DNA of 64,000 bases from Histoplasma ohiense (lineage: Eukaryota; Ascomycota; Eurotiomycetes; Onygenales; Ajellomycetaceae): the NCBI GenBank assembly GCA_017607445.1, contig JAEVHH010000004.1, forward strand, positions 4,092,001-4,156,000, read 5' to 3'. Under the pieces are notes generated by a model that was not told the origin of the DNA, searched no databases, and saw nothing but the letters and a program-made list of their open reading frames with translations. Of the stretch, positions 1 through 11,916 are shown one piece after another. The translations under genes and the position numbers were made by a program. Numbering within the stretch: the first letter of the stretch is position 1; each line of letters begins with the position of its first letter.

Positions 1-1272
1 CTTGAGACCCAGCCCCGCGCCGACGAGTGCGATGGTGCTGGTGCAGATCGATGTGATGCCGCGCTGCTTGTACCTGTCTGCAAAGTAGGCGGCGATCATG
101 GTTGCGACAAAAGCGCAGGCGAATGGGGGTACGGTTAGAAGCTGGGTTTTGGTGGGGCTGTACCCGAGCGCTTGGACGATGGAGGGCGTGAAGTAGGAGA
201 GGCCGTAGAGATTAATACCGCTACAGAAGAGGATGGCGCACAAGTTAAGGATGTGTGGGTCCTTGAAGGCTGAGAGGACACGGTTGAGGGTTACGGTCTC
301 ATTGTCTGGGAGGTTAGTGTCTTGGGCTAGGCGGCGCGTACACTGCTCGACCTCCTCGGGGCTGAAGAGGAACACTTGGCTGGGGTCGTTGGGGAGTATT
401 AAGAAGGAGAATATGCCGAAGAGCACGGTGAAAAGGCCCTCGAGGAGGAAAATCCATTGCCAGCCGCGGAGGCCGCGCAGACCTTCCATGTTTTGGATGG
501 CTGCTGCGAGGAGGCCGGAGAAGGCGCCGCTAAGCGCTGCAGCAGAGAAGAAGAGGCCGACACGCATCTGGAGTTCATGGCGGCGGTAGAAAGAGGATAG
601 GTAGAGGACGATACCGGGGAATAGGCCGCCCTCGAGCATCCCGAGGAAAAAACGAGCGGCGATAAGGCCTGAGTAGTTATTTACTTGCGACTGGAGAGTG
701 GTGACAATGCCCCAGCATACACAGAGGGCTGGAAGTAGGATGCGGGGTCCGATCTTTTTGATGAGAAGGTTTGATGGCAGCTCAGTGACTATGTAGGGAA
801 CGTATGTCACCGTGATAGCTATCCTTGAGTTAGCAGAAGGAAATCCATTTCGCCAATTCAAAGAGATGTTTTGCTTTGCGTTTTTCTATTTCTTCTTTCA
901 TTTTTAAAATGAACTGATTCCCTCACCTGTTTGATACTGCAAGTCGCTGATACCGAGATCTTTTTGCAGGCCAGCCTATATGTAATTGTGCCCCATCAGC
1001 ACATTTTTTTTCCATAGAGTAGCATGTTTAGATATGTTTAGATATGATTTGACACGTACCACACGGGCATTCCCGATATTAGCTCTGTCGAGGAAAGAAA
1101 GCAAATAAAGCATTCCCATCATCGGCACCAGGAGGAAGTCAAGTTTGAGCAGCAGCTTCCGGTCCAAGTTCGTCCGCTCCTCTGGCAACATCTCTGATGG
1201 ATAGGGAGAAGTGTTGTCCGTATCCGACACCATGGCTTTGCGCTCCACGTCTCCTCTGTTGGAGGAAACCAT
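1..1272 (-). CDS. MFS transporter, anion:cation symporter (Dal5/Tna1-like), 5' part
   Basis: This is the N-terminal part of a plasma-membrane major facilitator protein; the 3' end lies left of base 1. I join exon 1 (1272-1060), exon 2 (975-927) and exon 3 (818 to beyond 1) at GTACGT and GTGAGG donors and AG acceptors. The joins restore the family's TM1 region (FLDRANIGNARVAGLQKDLG) and the conserved segment after it. Exon 3 reads through several hydrophobic helices with the motif-A-like stretch LSSFYRRHELQMRVGLFFS. Family knowledge: these proton symporters import carboxylates, vitamins or allantoate-type compounds; the substrate here cannot be read. An in-frame second Met lies 14 codons downstream and could be the true start. 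The N-terminus is acidic and cytoplasmic. Family is clear; substrate is unknown. Confidence 0.9.
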
Positions 1273-3900
1273 TTTGCGCTATGTTCGCCCTTAACCTTGC
1301 TTGACAACTAGCTGTTCTCAGATAAAAGGCTTGCTTTATGGATGCCGGGAAATGGTCTATATATTGTGAGAGAGCCTGGGCCATCCAGTGCTGAATGACA
1401 AAATGTCAAGGAGCGAACAACAGTGCCAGGAGCATGGTAGCCTATATAACAATCGGCAGTCAATAGAGATACTACTAGTATTGTTAATATGTTCTTACCA
1501 CTGTCAGGTCAGTGAAGGGCTGAAGGGTAGCAACAACACTTCGCAGGGATACGATCTTTATCAACTAAAGATTCCGAACTCGGCACATCGTTCAAAACTG
1601 AACCTAGCGACCGCCGCCTCCAATGAGCGGGTGGCAGATGGAGCTTCGCGTCCGAAGCTGAAAACAACGGCTCAGTCGTAGTGGAGATTGTATGGTTATT
1701 AGTAGTAGTAGCATGTTCGCCCCCTGGCCCAGGGCCGATCGCAGCCCAACTAGATCAATGGCGGGAACCCAGTCGCGGGTTCCAACGGCCTCTGGTGATA
1801 CACAGTACGCAGTCCACAGGCCATCATTGGTTCTGTAAACACCGGGGGGGGGGGGGTTTTTTTTCTCCCCAAGCCTCGTTGTGCTGTACTATTTGCTATG
1901 TACATGTACATGTACATACATACATGTACGACATAGTCCTGTGTAGATCGCCATTGTTGACAATTCATTCACCAGCCATTCCAACGGCGAATTGATGGCG
2001 ACGTTGGGGAACACAACAAAATGCCAGGACTCGTTCATTCAATGGTCAAGTCAATCAGTCAACGAACACTTCCGGGCCAGAGCATCTGAATCCCCGGGTT
2101 AACTACCGAATATAAACGGAAATGCCTAGGTAATCATCATTTATGTCTCCGGATGGTTGGTGGCGGGCATGTACTGTACATGTACTCCGTACCTACGCTG
2201 CGTAACTTGCTGAATCCCGAGGAATGCAGAAGACTACTCACTCAGTAGTCCATCAATCCTGACAAAAAGTTGAAACTGCAAAGATTTAGCTGTTATCATT
2301 GTCATTAGAACGTGGAGCTTCGGGAGACTGCAGCTTTCTTGTCCTGCTGTGGCCCAGGTGTTGCCGGCATGTCCGCGTCCTGGACTCCTGGGTTGCCATC
2401 ATCGATAGTGTTGAGCTGACAAGGCAGCCTGGGGGATAAAGCACTTCTCCCAGTATCTTCGCCTGGACACTATGGCTGGAGAGCAGTGCCATCGCAGGCG
2501 CTGTTCGCTGGAGGAGAAACCGCCCATCCCGGTTAGGGTTTACAAGCCCTGATCCATCAGAGGTGAACGGAGTCGAAGATTAAAACTTATGTCTTTGCCA
2601 GGTAATTAACTAGTTACAGCCTGACAGCCTGTGCATGGTGTTGTTCATGGGGAACTCAGATGTCAAACTGTGATCTTTTCCACTAGGCTATAAGGAAACA
2701 TTTTCTCCCAGTGCTAGCAGGATAAGCTTTGTTATTCATGATATTATGTGCCCGACGGCTAACTAACTCTCTGCAGGCGGTGCCAAAAGAAATTTCCCGG
2801 GGCCTTCTCGGCGACTCCTGTTGAAGGGCCCTTGTTTTGGAAAACTTGAAGGCTTAGCAGCAACCAAGATGAATCTATAATTCTTCTTCCCCGACTCTTT
2901 ATCGTTTGCAGGCGGCTGTGAAATGGAGCTCGATCATAATCTCTGAACCAGGGCACTTTCATTCCTGTGAAAGAAGGACAATCGATACTTGACTGAGGAA
3001 AATCCTTCCTAGAAGTGCTTTGCCAAAACAACCTTATGGCATTGGCCAGAATGAATGCTTCTTCTCCGAGGCATCCAATGAGTAATGAGTTTATCCTCCC
3101 GCGCCGCAGCCTTGCACTGATATTTTGATGGGTTCGTCCACGAAGCCAAGAGGCGATAGATCCAAACACACATCTCTTTGCTCATTGACCAATACTGCCA
3201 GCACAACGCGGCAGAGAGCTGCGAGGTTGGACACGCATCTGCCTCCTAATGGAAAAACGAGGAACATAATATGTAGCAGAAGCGTTAGGAGGAGGCCTCC
3301 AACGCCGCGTTTACTGCTCCCAGCTGCAACAGTTCATTTACCTACCATACCCCGCATGTTTTCTCATTCCCTCTTTGTGATTGGGCTAGGAGGCGGTACA
3401 AAGCATGAAGCGGGATGGGCTCCCAAGAGCCTTGAGAGCTCTTTATATCTCTGACATCTCACGAGTACGTCTCATTACGACTCTAAAGGCTAAACCGGCC
3501 CCCTCCCATAAGCTTATGTTGAAGTCTTTTTTCTTTCTTCTTAATTTTTTTTTTTTATTTTTTTATTTTTTTATTTATTTATTTATTTATTTTTTTTTTT
3601 TTTTTGGAAGCTCTGAACTCCCAACAGTAGCTGAAATGGCCAAGACGAAGAAGAAGAGCGCTGTGACTTCAAAACACTTGACCTCCAGTTAAGTTATCCC
3701 TGGCCGTGAAACCAGTTTTGTGCAAACTGCTAACGATAAGGCTATTAAAAGATGGGGAAGCAGATGCACAACCGAATGAGAGCGCAGGGACTTCGACTTC
3801 GATTCAGGATACCCGCGCCATTTCTAGCTTCCTCCCAAGTAAAACACATCTGTCGCCATTTGGCCCCGTTTCCTGGAACACAGAGATTGTCACGGCTTCT
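1273..3900. other. Divergent spacer between MFS transporter and BTB gene
   Basis: I see no convincing gene. It holds a G10-T10 junction near 1845-1870, a TACATG-rich repeat at about 1899-1928, one copy each of GTACTGTAC (2171-2179) and TACTCCGTA (2183-2191), and a T-rich tract with TTTA units at 3536-3605. Short open frames at 1388-1681 and 2759-3169 have no family resemblance I recognise and no plausible splice partners. Confidence 0.6.
3536..3605. repeat. T-rich tract with TTTA units
   Basis: About 70 bases are almost pure T, interrupted by ATTTATTT units. It lies roughly 300 bases before the proposed start of the BTB gene and could be part of its promoter as a nucleosome-excluding tract; that role is inference. 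Confidence 0.8.
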
Positions 3901-5493
3901 ATGTCAAATGGAGATGACCAGCCTATTTCTTCCAGCCCCTATGAAACAGAGGTTGTTGAAGTTCTCGTTGGTCCCACTGGCGGCCAGAGAGTATTCCTTG
4001 TCCACCTAGGAATCCTGAATCAAGCTTCATCGCTGAGCAACAAGATGCGTCCGGCAACTGCTACTGGAGAACATGGCAGCATATCACTAGTGGACACAGA
4101 TCCGGTGGTTTTCGAGCTCGCCGTAAGGTTCCTGTATACCGGAAAGTATCAAGGGTGTTTTTATCCAACCCAAAATTTTCCTTCATTAGAGCAGGATAAC
4201 GCCAATATAGAGTTTGGGATACATTCCCTCCTCTACTGCTTCGCCCGGGAATATGGGATGGATGAACTCTCTGCCCTTGCATTAACGAATATTGAAAACA
4301 TGACGGAAGTACCTTTTCTGAACGTACTTGCCGTTGCCAAGGAGGCTTATCCCAAGCTCCTGAACCACGGCGACGATGACATGTATCGCGAGAAGTTTAG
4401 GCATGAAACAAGAGTTGCAATGGAGAAAAATAATAATCTTATCCGAGAGCCTTGGATTCTTGATGTGTTCAGGAAGGAACATGGCAATTTAGCAGTTGAC
4501 CTATTCACAACCTTAACGGAGCCCCTGATATGCGACGGTGAAGCCAACAATAGAGAGCCATCAGTTATGGAGGAGCCACTTGGTCCTTCTCAATCTGGAA
4601 AGGCGAAAGATGAAAATTCGCACCTGGATGATGACCATGCAGATTATTGTGTTCAAGAACCACCAACAGAACCCGTGATTGAAGAGCCTGGCCTTTCGAC
4701 TCCCCAGGAACTTGTCGCAGAAGATTTCCCCGGAGCCGTATCTGAGGGATCTCCCAGACCACCGGAAACTGAACCAGCCGAGGAGTTTGCTGATATCGGT
4801 AAACCTACGGTTGATGATTGGTGGGGAAGTTGGGGATCCAGTGTTAAAAGGAAGGGCAAACAGCGCGAAGGCCCATCGATGGAGATCGTGGAACCAGAAC
4901 CATTACCAGAACCTGAACTGAGACCTGAACTGAAACCTGAACTGAAACCTGAACCGGAACCGGAACCAGTAAAATCCACTAAGGGCAAGAAGAAATGGAA
5001 GGGCAGGAAGGGCAAAAAGGGGATGACAAAGGAGTCCGTAGCAGCAGAACCAACGCCGGAACTTGACGTGCCCCCAATCGAACAACGGGCCCTATCCAAT
5101 GATTTCCCACCAACAGAATATAACCATAACCAGCCCGAAGAAACTCCGGGGGACAACCATCAGCCTCCAGAAGAAGAGCCACATCCCTCCTCTCTGTCAC
5201 CCCCTCCTCCCCTTTCTCCGCAACGACTCACGGAGGGAGAATCCCCCACAACCCCTCACAGCCCCTCCGCCACCTTCATGCTCGGCGACACCGACGCCGA
5301 GATTTCCAAGGCCAGATATTTCAATCACCCATGCAGTCGGCGTAAGGTGCATCTGAGGAGCGAGAGTTTTTGGATGGATTGTATCCGGTGTCGGAATGAG
5401 CTGGGAAGTGTTGCGAGGGGCATTGCTGCAGGAATAGTGGAAGGGAAGGATGATGTGATTGATGGGGAGCCGCGGGAGGTAGAAGCTTGGTGA
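3901..5493 (+). CDS. BTB/POZ domain protein with acidic Pro/Glu-rich tail
   Basis: This is a single-exon gene encoding about 530 residues from the ATG at 3901. The frame stays open upstream to an ATG at 3706, giving 595 residues, but the leader is unlike a BTB N-terminus. Residues about 15-115 form a BTB fold (VEVLVG at the start, then FLVHLGILNQASS, then FELAVRFLYTGKY), followed by a BACK-like helical stretch to about 200. The rest is low complexity: an acidic region, a run of EPE/ELKPE repeats around residues 330-360, a lysine-rich KGKKKWKGRKGKKG patch, then a proline/serine-rich segment. A short conserved-looking end contains a CxxC pair (MDCIRCRNE). Fungal BTB proteins of this layout are common and mostly uncharacterised; BTB domains mediate dimerisation or Cul3 binding. 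I cannot assign a partner. Confidence 0.85.
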   Translation: MSNGDDQPISSSPYETEVVEVLVGPTGGQRVFLVHLGILNQASSLSNKMRPATATGEHGSISLVDTDPVVFELAVRFLYTGKYQGCFYPTQNFPSLEQDNANIEFGIHSLLYCFAREYGMDELSALALTNIENMTEVPFLNVLAVAKEAYPKLLNHGDDDMYREKFRHETRVAMEKNNNLIREPWILDVFRKEHGNLAVDLFTTLTEPLICDGEANNREPSVMEEPLGPSQSGKAKDENSHLDDDHADYCVQEPPTEPVIEEPGLSTPQELVAEDFPGAVSEGSPRPPETEPAEEFADIGKPTVDDWWGSWGSSVKRKGKQREGPSMEIVEPEPLPEPELRPELKPELKPEPEPEPVKSTKGKKKWKGRKGKKGMTKESVAAEPTPELDVPPIEQRALSNDFPPTEYNHNQPEETPGDNHQPPEEEPHPSSLSPPPPLSPQRLTEGESPTTPHSPSATFMLGDTDAEISKARYFNHPCSRRKVHLRSESFWMDCIRCRNELGSVARGIAAGIVEGKDDVIDGEPREVEAW

Positions 5494-6582
5494 GGAGTGA
5501 ACGTGGGGGGGGGGGTTGAGCTGGGGTTGGGTTTTTACTTTGGTCTGATGGTGAGCGGATGAGGAGGTTAGCTACCGTACGGGATGGACGGGTATGGGAT
5601 TCTGTTGGTTTTATACGAGATGTCTTTCCCGGTTGAGTTATGTCATGATGACCTCTTTTTGTTTTCGATGTTTCGCTCCCTCCTTTTCCTTCTTTTTCTT
5701 TTTCTCTCCATCTAGACGATGACAACGCTCGTTACTTTTCCGTGGATACCTTGATCCTTTCCACTAGATATCTACAGTATCAATGCCAGGATTCCTTGCT
5801 ATTACTTTCAAACAAATGCCTTATTTAGCCCGCATAATACGGAACTGAGTAAGTAGGGTGAATGAATGTATGAAGCAACATCTCATCAATTCAATTCCAA
5901 CGGTGATATATAACAATATTTATAAATGGTATCATATCCTCATACATGGCTCCGAGTCCAAGTAATCTGAAAAAATGAAAGATGATTGTACACCCAAGGA
6001 AAGAGTCAAATAACCACAGTGGGAGATTGGAGCGACTGAATGACACCAAATTGAAAGGAGGCGGGGATAGGTTGAGGCTGGAGGGAATGTTAACATGGCC
6101 AAAAAAGGAAGAAAAACATGGAAAAAAAGGAAAAAAAAAACCAAACAACAAGGAAGCGCATAAAAATGAAAACCAAAGGTCTATTTTCTCCATCAGTCAA
6201 TCAGCCAGTCAGTCGATCTAAATAAAACATGAAAAAGCATTAAAACATCCACGGCATAGGGGAAGGTGAATCATCAAACGTATATAGAGATACAACCCTA
6301 AAAACACCACATGCGACCCGAATGCCACGGAATGTACAGCTCCAAAAAGAAAAAAAAAAAAAAAAGGAGAGAGGGAGGGAGGGATAGAGGAGGGAAAGCG
6401 AGAAAAGAGTAACTGCCGAGTTGTGGCGTGCTTTGTTGGAAAACTTCAAAATTTGGCCCAAGCATGAATCAAAACAGGAACGAAACAAAACAAAACAACA
6501 AAATGGAAGAAGAGAGAAATGCGACGGATAAATCAACAACGAGGATAGAAGTCAGGAGGTGGAGGGCGAGAGGGTGACTGAT
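5494..6582. other. Convergent 3' spacer between BTB gene and flippase gene
   Basis: Probable 3' untranslated and termination sequence for both neighbours. It is A/T-rich with purine runs on the plus strand (around 6100-6140 and 6350-6410). I see no gene. Confidence 0.6.
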
Positions 6583-9500
6583 TTATAAATGCCCCTTCCG
6601 AATGGCACCGAACCCCTTACTGAGTAACTCATGAACATCCAACGAGCGCCGCGAGCAACTTGGCACATCTGCACTCTCTCCGGCCGCAGCAGCTCCATTT
6701 GCAACGGGCTGACTATTCCCCGACTCCACCTCCTCCGTCTGCTCATGAGCACCGTCTCCACCCTTATCTTTGCCCTGTCCCTGAGAGGTCCTCCGACCTA
6801 ACAACTCCTGCATCTGCAACTCCCTCTCCCTCTCCCTCTCCGCCTCCCTGTCCGCAGCCTCGCTCTCCAGCCCCGCAAGAATCTCCAAACTCGACTTCTT
6901 TCCCCCCCGATCCCAACCCTGCTGCAACTCCGACGCCGCCGCCTCCTCAAACCGCTTCCGGATTTCCAGATCGCCCTCATACTCCTGGAAATGATCCACG
7001 TCGGTCGGGAACAGCGCGACGCGCAGCGCCGTCACGGATAGCTCGAAGAGAACCACCGCAACCACGGCGAGGAAGATAGTAACCCACCAGAGCAAATTGC
7101 GGCCTGTGCGGGGCAAGAAGTTGTCGCGGACGTTGTAGATGGCGTTTGGTTCGTAGCGGCGGGAGAGGATTATATTCCAGAGGAACCAGCCGCCAACGGA
7201 CGCGATGATGGCGATGACGGCCATGATGGTCCGGTAGCGGATCTCAAGTAACTGGAGCTTCAGGTTGATGATGACGACGCAGACAGTGTAGGTCAGCAGG
7301 CCCATAGCGAAGACGCCGTTGTCGAGGGTGAAGATGGCGTTGCCGAAGAGGCCGTACATGGTGAAATAGATGATCACGGCTTCGCAGCTTCCCATGAAGG
7401 CCCAGCCAAGATAGAGTTTGATGTTAAAACTGCCGTTGCGTTGGCCCTTGGTGTAGAGTTCGGGGACTGCGAGTAGGGTGGAGGCTGCGAGGTCCTTTTC
7501 GAAGATTCCAAGGAAGATAACTGGGAGGGAGGTGAAGAAAGTGTTGAACATGCTTAGAGACCATGATTCGTAGAGACTGGTTCCTGTGTACCCGTTCCAA
7601 CGCTGGTAGAGAGCCTGCGTGAGGTAGAAGACGGTTTCCTTCCAGAAGGTTCCCAGCGTGTACTTGCAGACGCGGATGTAGTTCCAGCGACCGTGGACGA
7701 GGAGGAGTTTGAGCAGGAACCGAAACTGCGCGATGGAGTAGTCTGATATCCTGGCAGCTTGTAGACCCTCCTTGCCGGTAATGCCAATCCCTACATGCGC
7801 TTCCTGAATCATAGCGATATCATTCGCACCGTCCCCGATGGCAAGCGTAATGGATTTCTTTACCCTCTTACGTATTGACCGCACGAGGAACGCCTTCTGC
7901 TTGGGGTTCGCACGACAACAAATGACAGAGTCCGCTAAGATGGCAAGGTCAAAAAAGCGTTCCTGGAGCGGTGCATCCCCTTCAATCGTCGATAGCGTTT
8001 GTCCATCCACCACAACCACAGAATGAGCACAAGCGCCCCTCTCAATCTCACTCGTCGTCTCCAAAATAACCTGCTCGACATCTCCAGCATCATGATCCAA
8101 AATGGTCACATTCGAATAATCCTTCACCAGCCGACACGAATGGCCAATATTAATCGCTGTTTCCCGCTTATCCCCCGTAAGCATCCAGAGCTTAATATTA
8201 GCCCGGCGCAGCTTATCAATGGCTTCTGGCACGCCCTTCTGCAACTTATCCTCAATAGCAGTAGCCCCGGCTAACTCTAGCTGCCTCTCAATTTGTTCGC
8301 CCACATTTTCAATCTTCTCCTGCCGCCCTACCAAACTCGTCGTCGCCTCCTGATACCTAGCCTTCCACTCCTGATAATCTCCCTCGTCAAGGAACCGATA
8401 GCCATACAATAGCGTCCGCAGCCCTTCGGTCGCAAAGTCATTCAAGTGCTGGAAACATCGCTCAAACACCATCGCCTCATTGACCACCAACGACTCCTCG
8501 ACCAAATCTTCCGCGCCGTCATCCGTCTGGAAAGAGGAGCGGTGCAGTTCCTCCGAAAGCGCCCCGGAGGGTCGCGGGGAGAACTGCATCGACGGGCGTG
8601 GGCTGTAATAGTAGCCAGCATCATCGCCATCCCTCAACTCCAGACCGCCATCCGTCTCCCTATCCCGGAGCCAGACATCGATGCTATCCCGCAGAGACGA
8701 GCGGCGTTTGCCAGAAACACTCGAGCGGCGCGTGCCCACAAAGCTAGGACGGCCAATACTTAAGCTCGTCCGCTTGCCATCCTTGCGATTGGCATGTTCG
8801 CTGTTGCGTCTCATGACTTCTTTCGCCTCGAGAGATTTACGCTTATTGGCGCGGCTCTCGATCTCGGCGACTTTCTCCGCCGCGAGCCCGGATCGTTTCA
8901 GGAGGCCCATGACGGTCGAATCGGCGCCTTTGCAGAAGAGGCAGATTCGCTTGTCGGGCATGCGCACGATTATCGACATGCGTTTGCGCGCGCTGGAGAA
9001 TTCAATGACGTCTAGAATTTCATAGACCTCCTCTTTGTCGATTGGCTCTCCATCATCGCCATCATCGTCCCGCCTTGGCGTTGAGAGTCGGATGGTAAGC
9101 GAACTGGGTTGTCTGTCCACCACCAGATATCCCATCTCCTTAGCAGCAGTGACCAGCGCAGCCTCATCCGGGGACGCAGCTTGGAACGAAATGTCACCAT
9201 CGCCGTCCCGCTCCGGTAAGCACGTGTGGCACAGGCTGAGGGCGAGGATGAAGAATTTCGCCTTGCGCGCGAACAGCGTATGTGGTTTCTGCTGTATGTA
9301 TTCCAACATCTCCACAGTGCGGCCACCATGATGCATTCTACGTTTTCTATTCGACCGCCAACGCGTCGTTGTCAGTGGTGTTGAGATCTCGTCGTTCATG
9401 TGACTTGACACGCCGGATTTCCGCGCCAATGGGAGTTGGTCAAATGTGGCCGATTTCCGCGATGGAGCCTTCTTCTCCTTGCGTTTCTTATGCAGGAGCA

Positions 9501-11916
9501 TTTTGCGATCTGCCTCGCGGGCCGCTTCCTCTTGTAAATCAGTATCATGTAACCATGCCGTCCCTGCAACGCTCATTTTGCGGAACTTCATGCTATTATT
9601 CGTCAACGTGCCGGTTTTATCCGAGAATATGTAGCTGTAGTTGCGTATTAATAGTTATTTCGTTTGTTTATGAATATGCCGAGAGAAATTGCACGGGGAA
9701 GAGGAGGGGAGGAGAATAGAGAGCACTAGAGACAAGGAGAGTGAGAATTATCCATACCTAACTTGCCCCAACTCCTCATTAATCGTCGACGTCCTGGCCT
9801 CCAACGGTGTATCCGACTCCGCATCATACATATCAATATCATTCAGCAAAAGCATCTGCGCAACCTTCACAATCTCCAAACTGACGTAGAGCGAGATGGG
9901 AATCATGGTGTTGAACATAATGATGAAAGATGTGAAAATAGGGCCGATCGAGACATCCGCGTACTGCAAATACCACGATGCATCCTCCACTTTGCGCGAC
10001 CAGAACGTATACGCAATCGTGCACGCGGACGCGAGCACGATGACAAACAGGACAATGACAGCGACGACGCGGTTGACCACGATCTGTAGGGCTGGCGCCT
10101 TGATGCGTGGGTTCTTGTTCGCGTTCATACGTATCTTGCACTCCTCCCCGGTATAGATAACCATGCCGAAGGCTTCATGGGTATTCCGCAGAATGCTGCC
10201 GCGGTAGATGACTTCTGAGTTGGTGATGGGTAGTTTCTTCCCGTCAACTGTGACATTGCCATCGAATTTGTAGAGGTCAGTGTTGGGGTCTTCGACAGCA
10301 AAGTGAATTGATGTGATGTGCATGATGTTGTCGGCCGTTTTGCAGGCTTTGGCGACGGTGCGACAGGGTTGTTTGCTTTTCAGATTTGTCTCGCCATCCA
10401 GCGCCATGGTTTCTATATACGCGATGCCATTTGGGCCGTCTGCGTGGAGGAGAACGAGATCTGCCGGCGATGGTTGGTCGCGGGATAGCTTGATGACGTT
10501 GCCCACCTGGATATCTACCCATTTGGTTGGCACCCAGTAGGTTGAAAGATTGGATTCTGAATCAGTAACTGTGGCCGTTACTTTGGATTCTGGGGAATCC
10601 GTAGAAGTAGTGGAAATGGTAGTAGCAGCATTTGTGAGCGGGCCACAGGGCCGCAAAATATATGCGATCCGGTTATTTTCCTCCTTATCCAATCGGTAAC
10701 GACGGAGATCATCGAAGCCTTCCTTCGCCATGGAAATACCAACAAAAATCATCAGCGGAACAAAAGTGGTGAAAGTTCCAGTGGTACTGAGGCCGGGTAT
10801 CATTTGCAAAATGGAAAGAACAAGGAAATAGAAATTCGCAAGCTTGGAAAATTGCGCTACGAGTTGGCGGGGGAAGAAGCTCCATAGACTATATCGACTT
10901 GATCGGATGCGGTTGCTGATGTAGTGTTTGCCCGTCCGTTCGTCGATCAGGGGATGTTGTCTCTGGACATCAAGGTCGATATGTCGACCATCCTTACTCG
11001 GCGAGATTTCTTTGATGCGAAGCACTTGTTTTCGGAAAGCAGCCGTAAAGTCTTTCCATCGGTCCAATGTCAAGTAAGGCTTCTTCTCTCTTATTTGGGC
11101 CTTCAGGTCCGAGAATGTGGTAGATTCTTCATCCTTCGAGCTACTCTGAGCCACAGCTTCCTGACCCTGCGAACGGACCCTAGACAGGGCCTCACCATCC
11201 GCCGATAGACGGTGACCTAATTCGATGCTATTCGTCCGGTCTTGATCTGATTGGTTGGCAATGTTCCGGTTAAAAATCGACCGTCGTAGAGAATAACCTC
11301 GATCCCGCGTCTTGGGCAAGCCGGGAGGAGACTCGCGCAGCGGCGGAACAGGGTCCGCGGGAGAGACGGGGGATAAGCGTTGGCCGCCACTCCGCAGTGT
11401 TGGGCTTCCTAAATTCGAAACGACAATCGGCGAGGAGGTGTCTACAGTAAGTCCTAGCCCGGGAGCACGCCCACCACCGCCACCCTCCCTTGCAGCGCCG
11501 TCATGAACTTCCCAGCGCAGATTCTGAAAAGTGGTATCCGCCGTGCGTTCGAGATCCGTTGAAAAGCGCACTCGAGCCTGAGACTGTCTCTGCAGTGGCA
11601 TAGCCGCCGTCGCTAGGCTTGGCAACGAGGGTGCCCTTCTGATATCCCCGGGAGAGGCGCGAGCTGGGGTGTTAGCACCTATACCTGTGTCCGTAACCCC
11701 ATCTGTTTCCTGTCCCACTTCCCTTCTTCCCCGCGCATCTGTATTATTCCGCTCCCCAACACCCCGAAGCAGGACCGTCTCGTCCTCCTCAGGAGGAGAA
11801 CCACCATCACTCAAAATAGTGTCTCTCAGCGGCGACCTCGATGACACACGGCGCGAAAGTCGAGGAGAGCTCAACCGTCCAGGTCCGGGGCTATTTCCAT
11901 CATCACGCCCCGCCAT
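6583..11916 (-). CDS. P4-type phospholipid-translocating ATPase (flippase), Dnf3-like
   Basis: Two exons, 11916-9758 and 9634-6583, encode 1736 residues. The 123-base intron splits the run-up to the phosphorylation site; joining restores GQVSYIFSDKTGTLT. Seen: the actuator motif DGET at D507, the phosphorylated aspartate D725 in DKTGTLT, and the hinge GDGAND at D1321, followed by C-terminal membrane helices. The actuator motif is DGET rather than TGE, as in P4-ATPases. These enzymes flip phospholipids from the outer to the cytosolic leaflet in late Golgi, endosome or plasma membrane, usually with a Cdc50-type beta subunit. The post-DKTGT sequence (MKFRKMSVAGTAWLHD) and the long form argue for the Dnf3 branch rather than Drs2, Neo1 or Dnf1/2; that is my recollection and moderately certain. 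About 290 N-terminal residues are low-complexity and Ser/Arg/Gly-rich, and a long basic/serine insert lies in the nucleotide-binding region. Confidence 0.93.
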
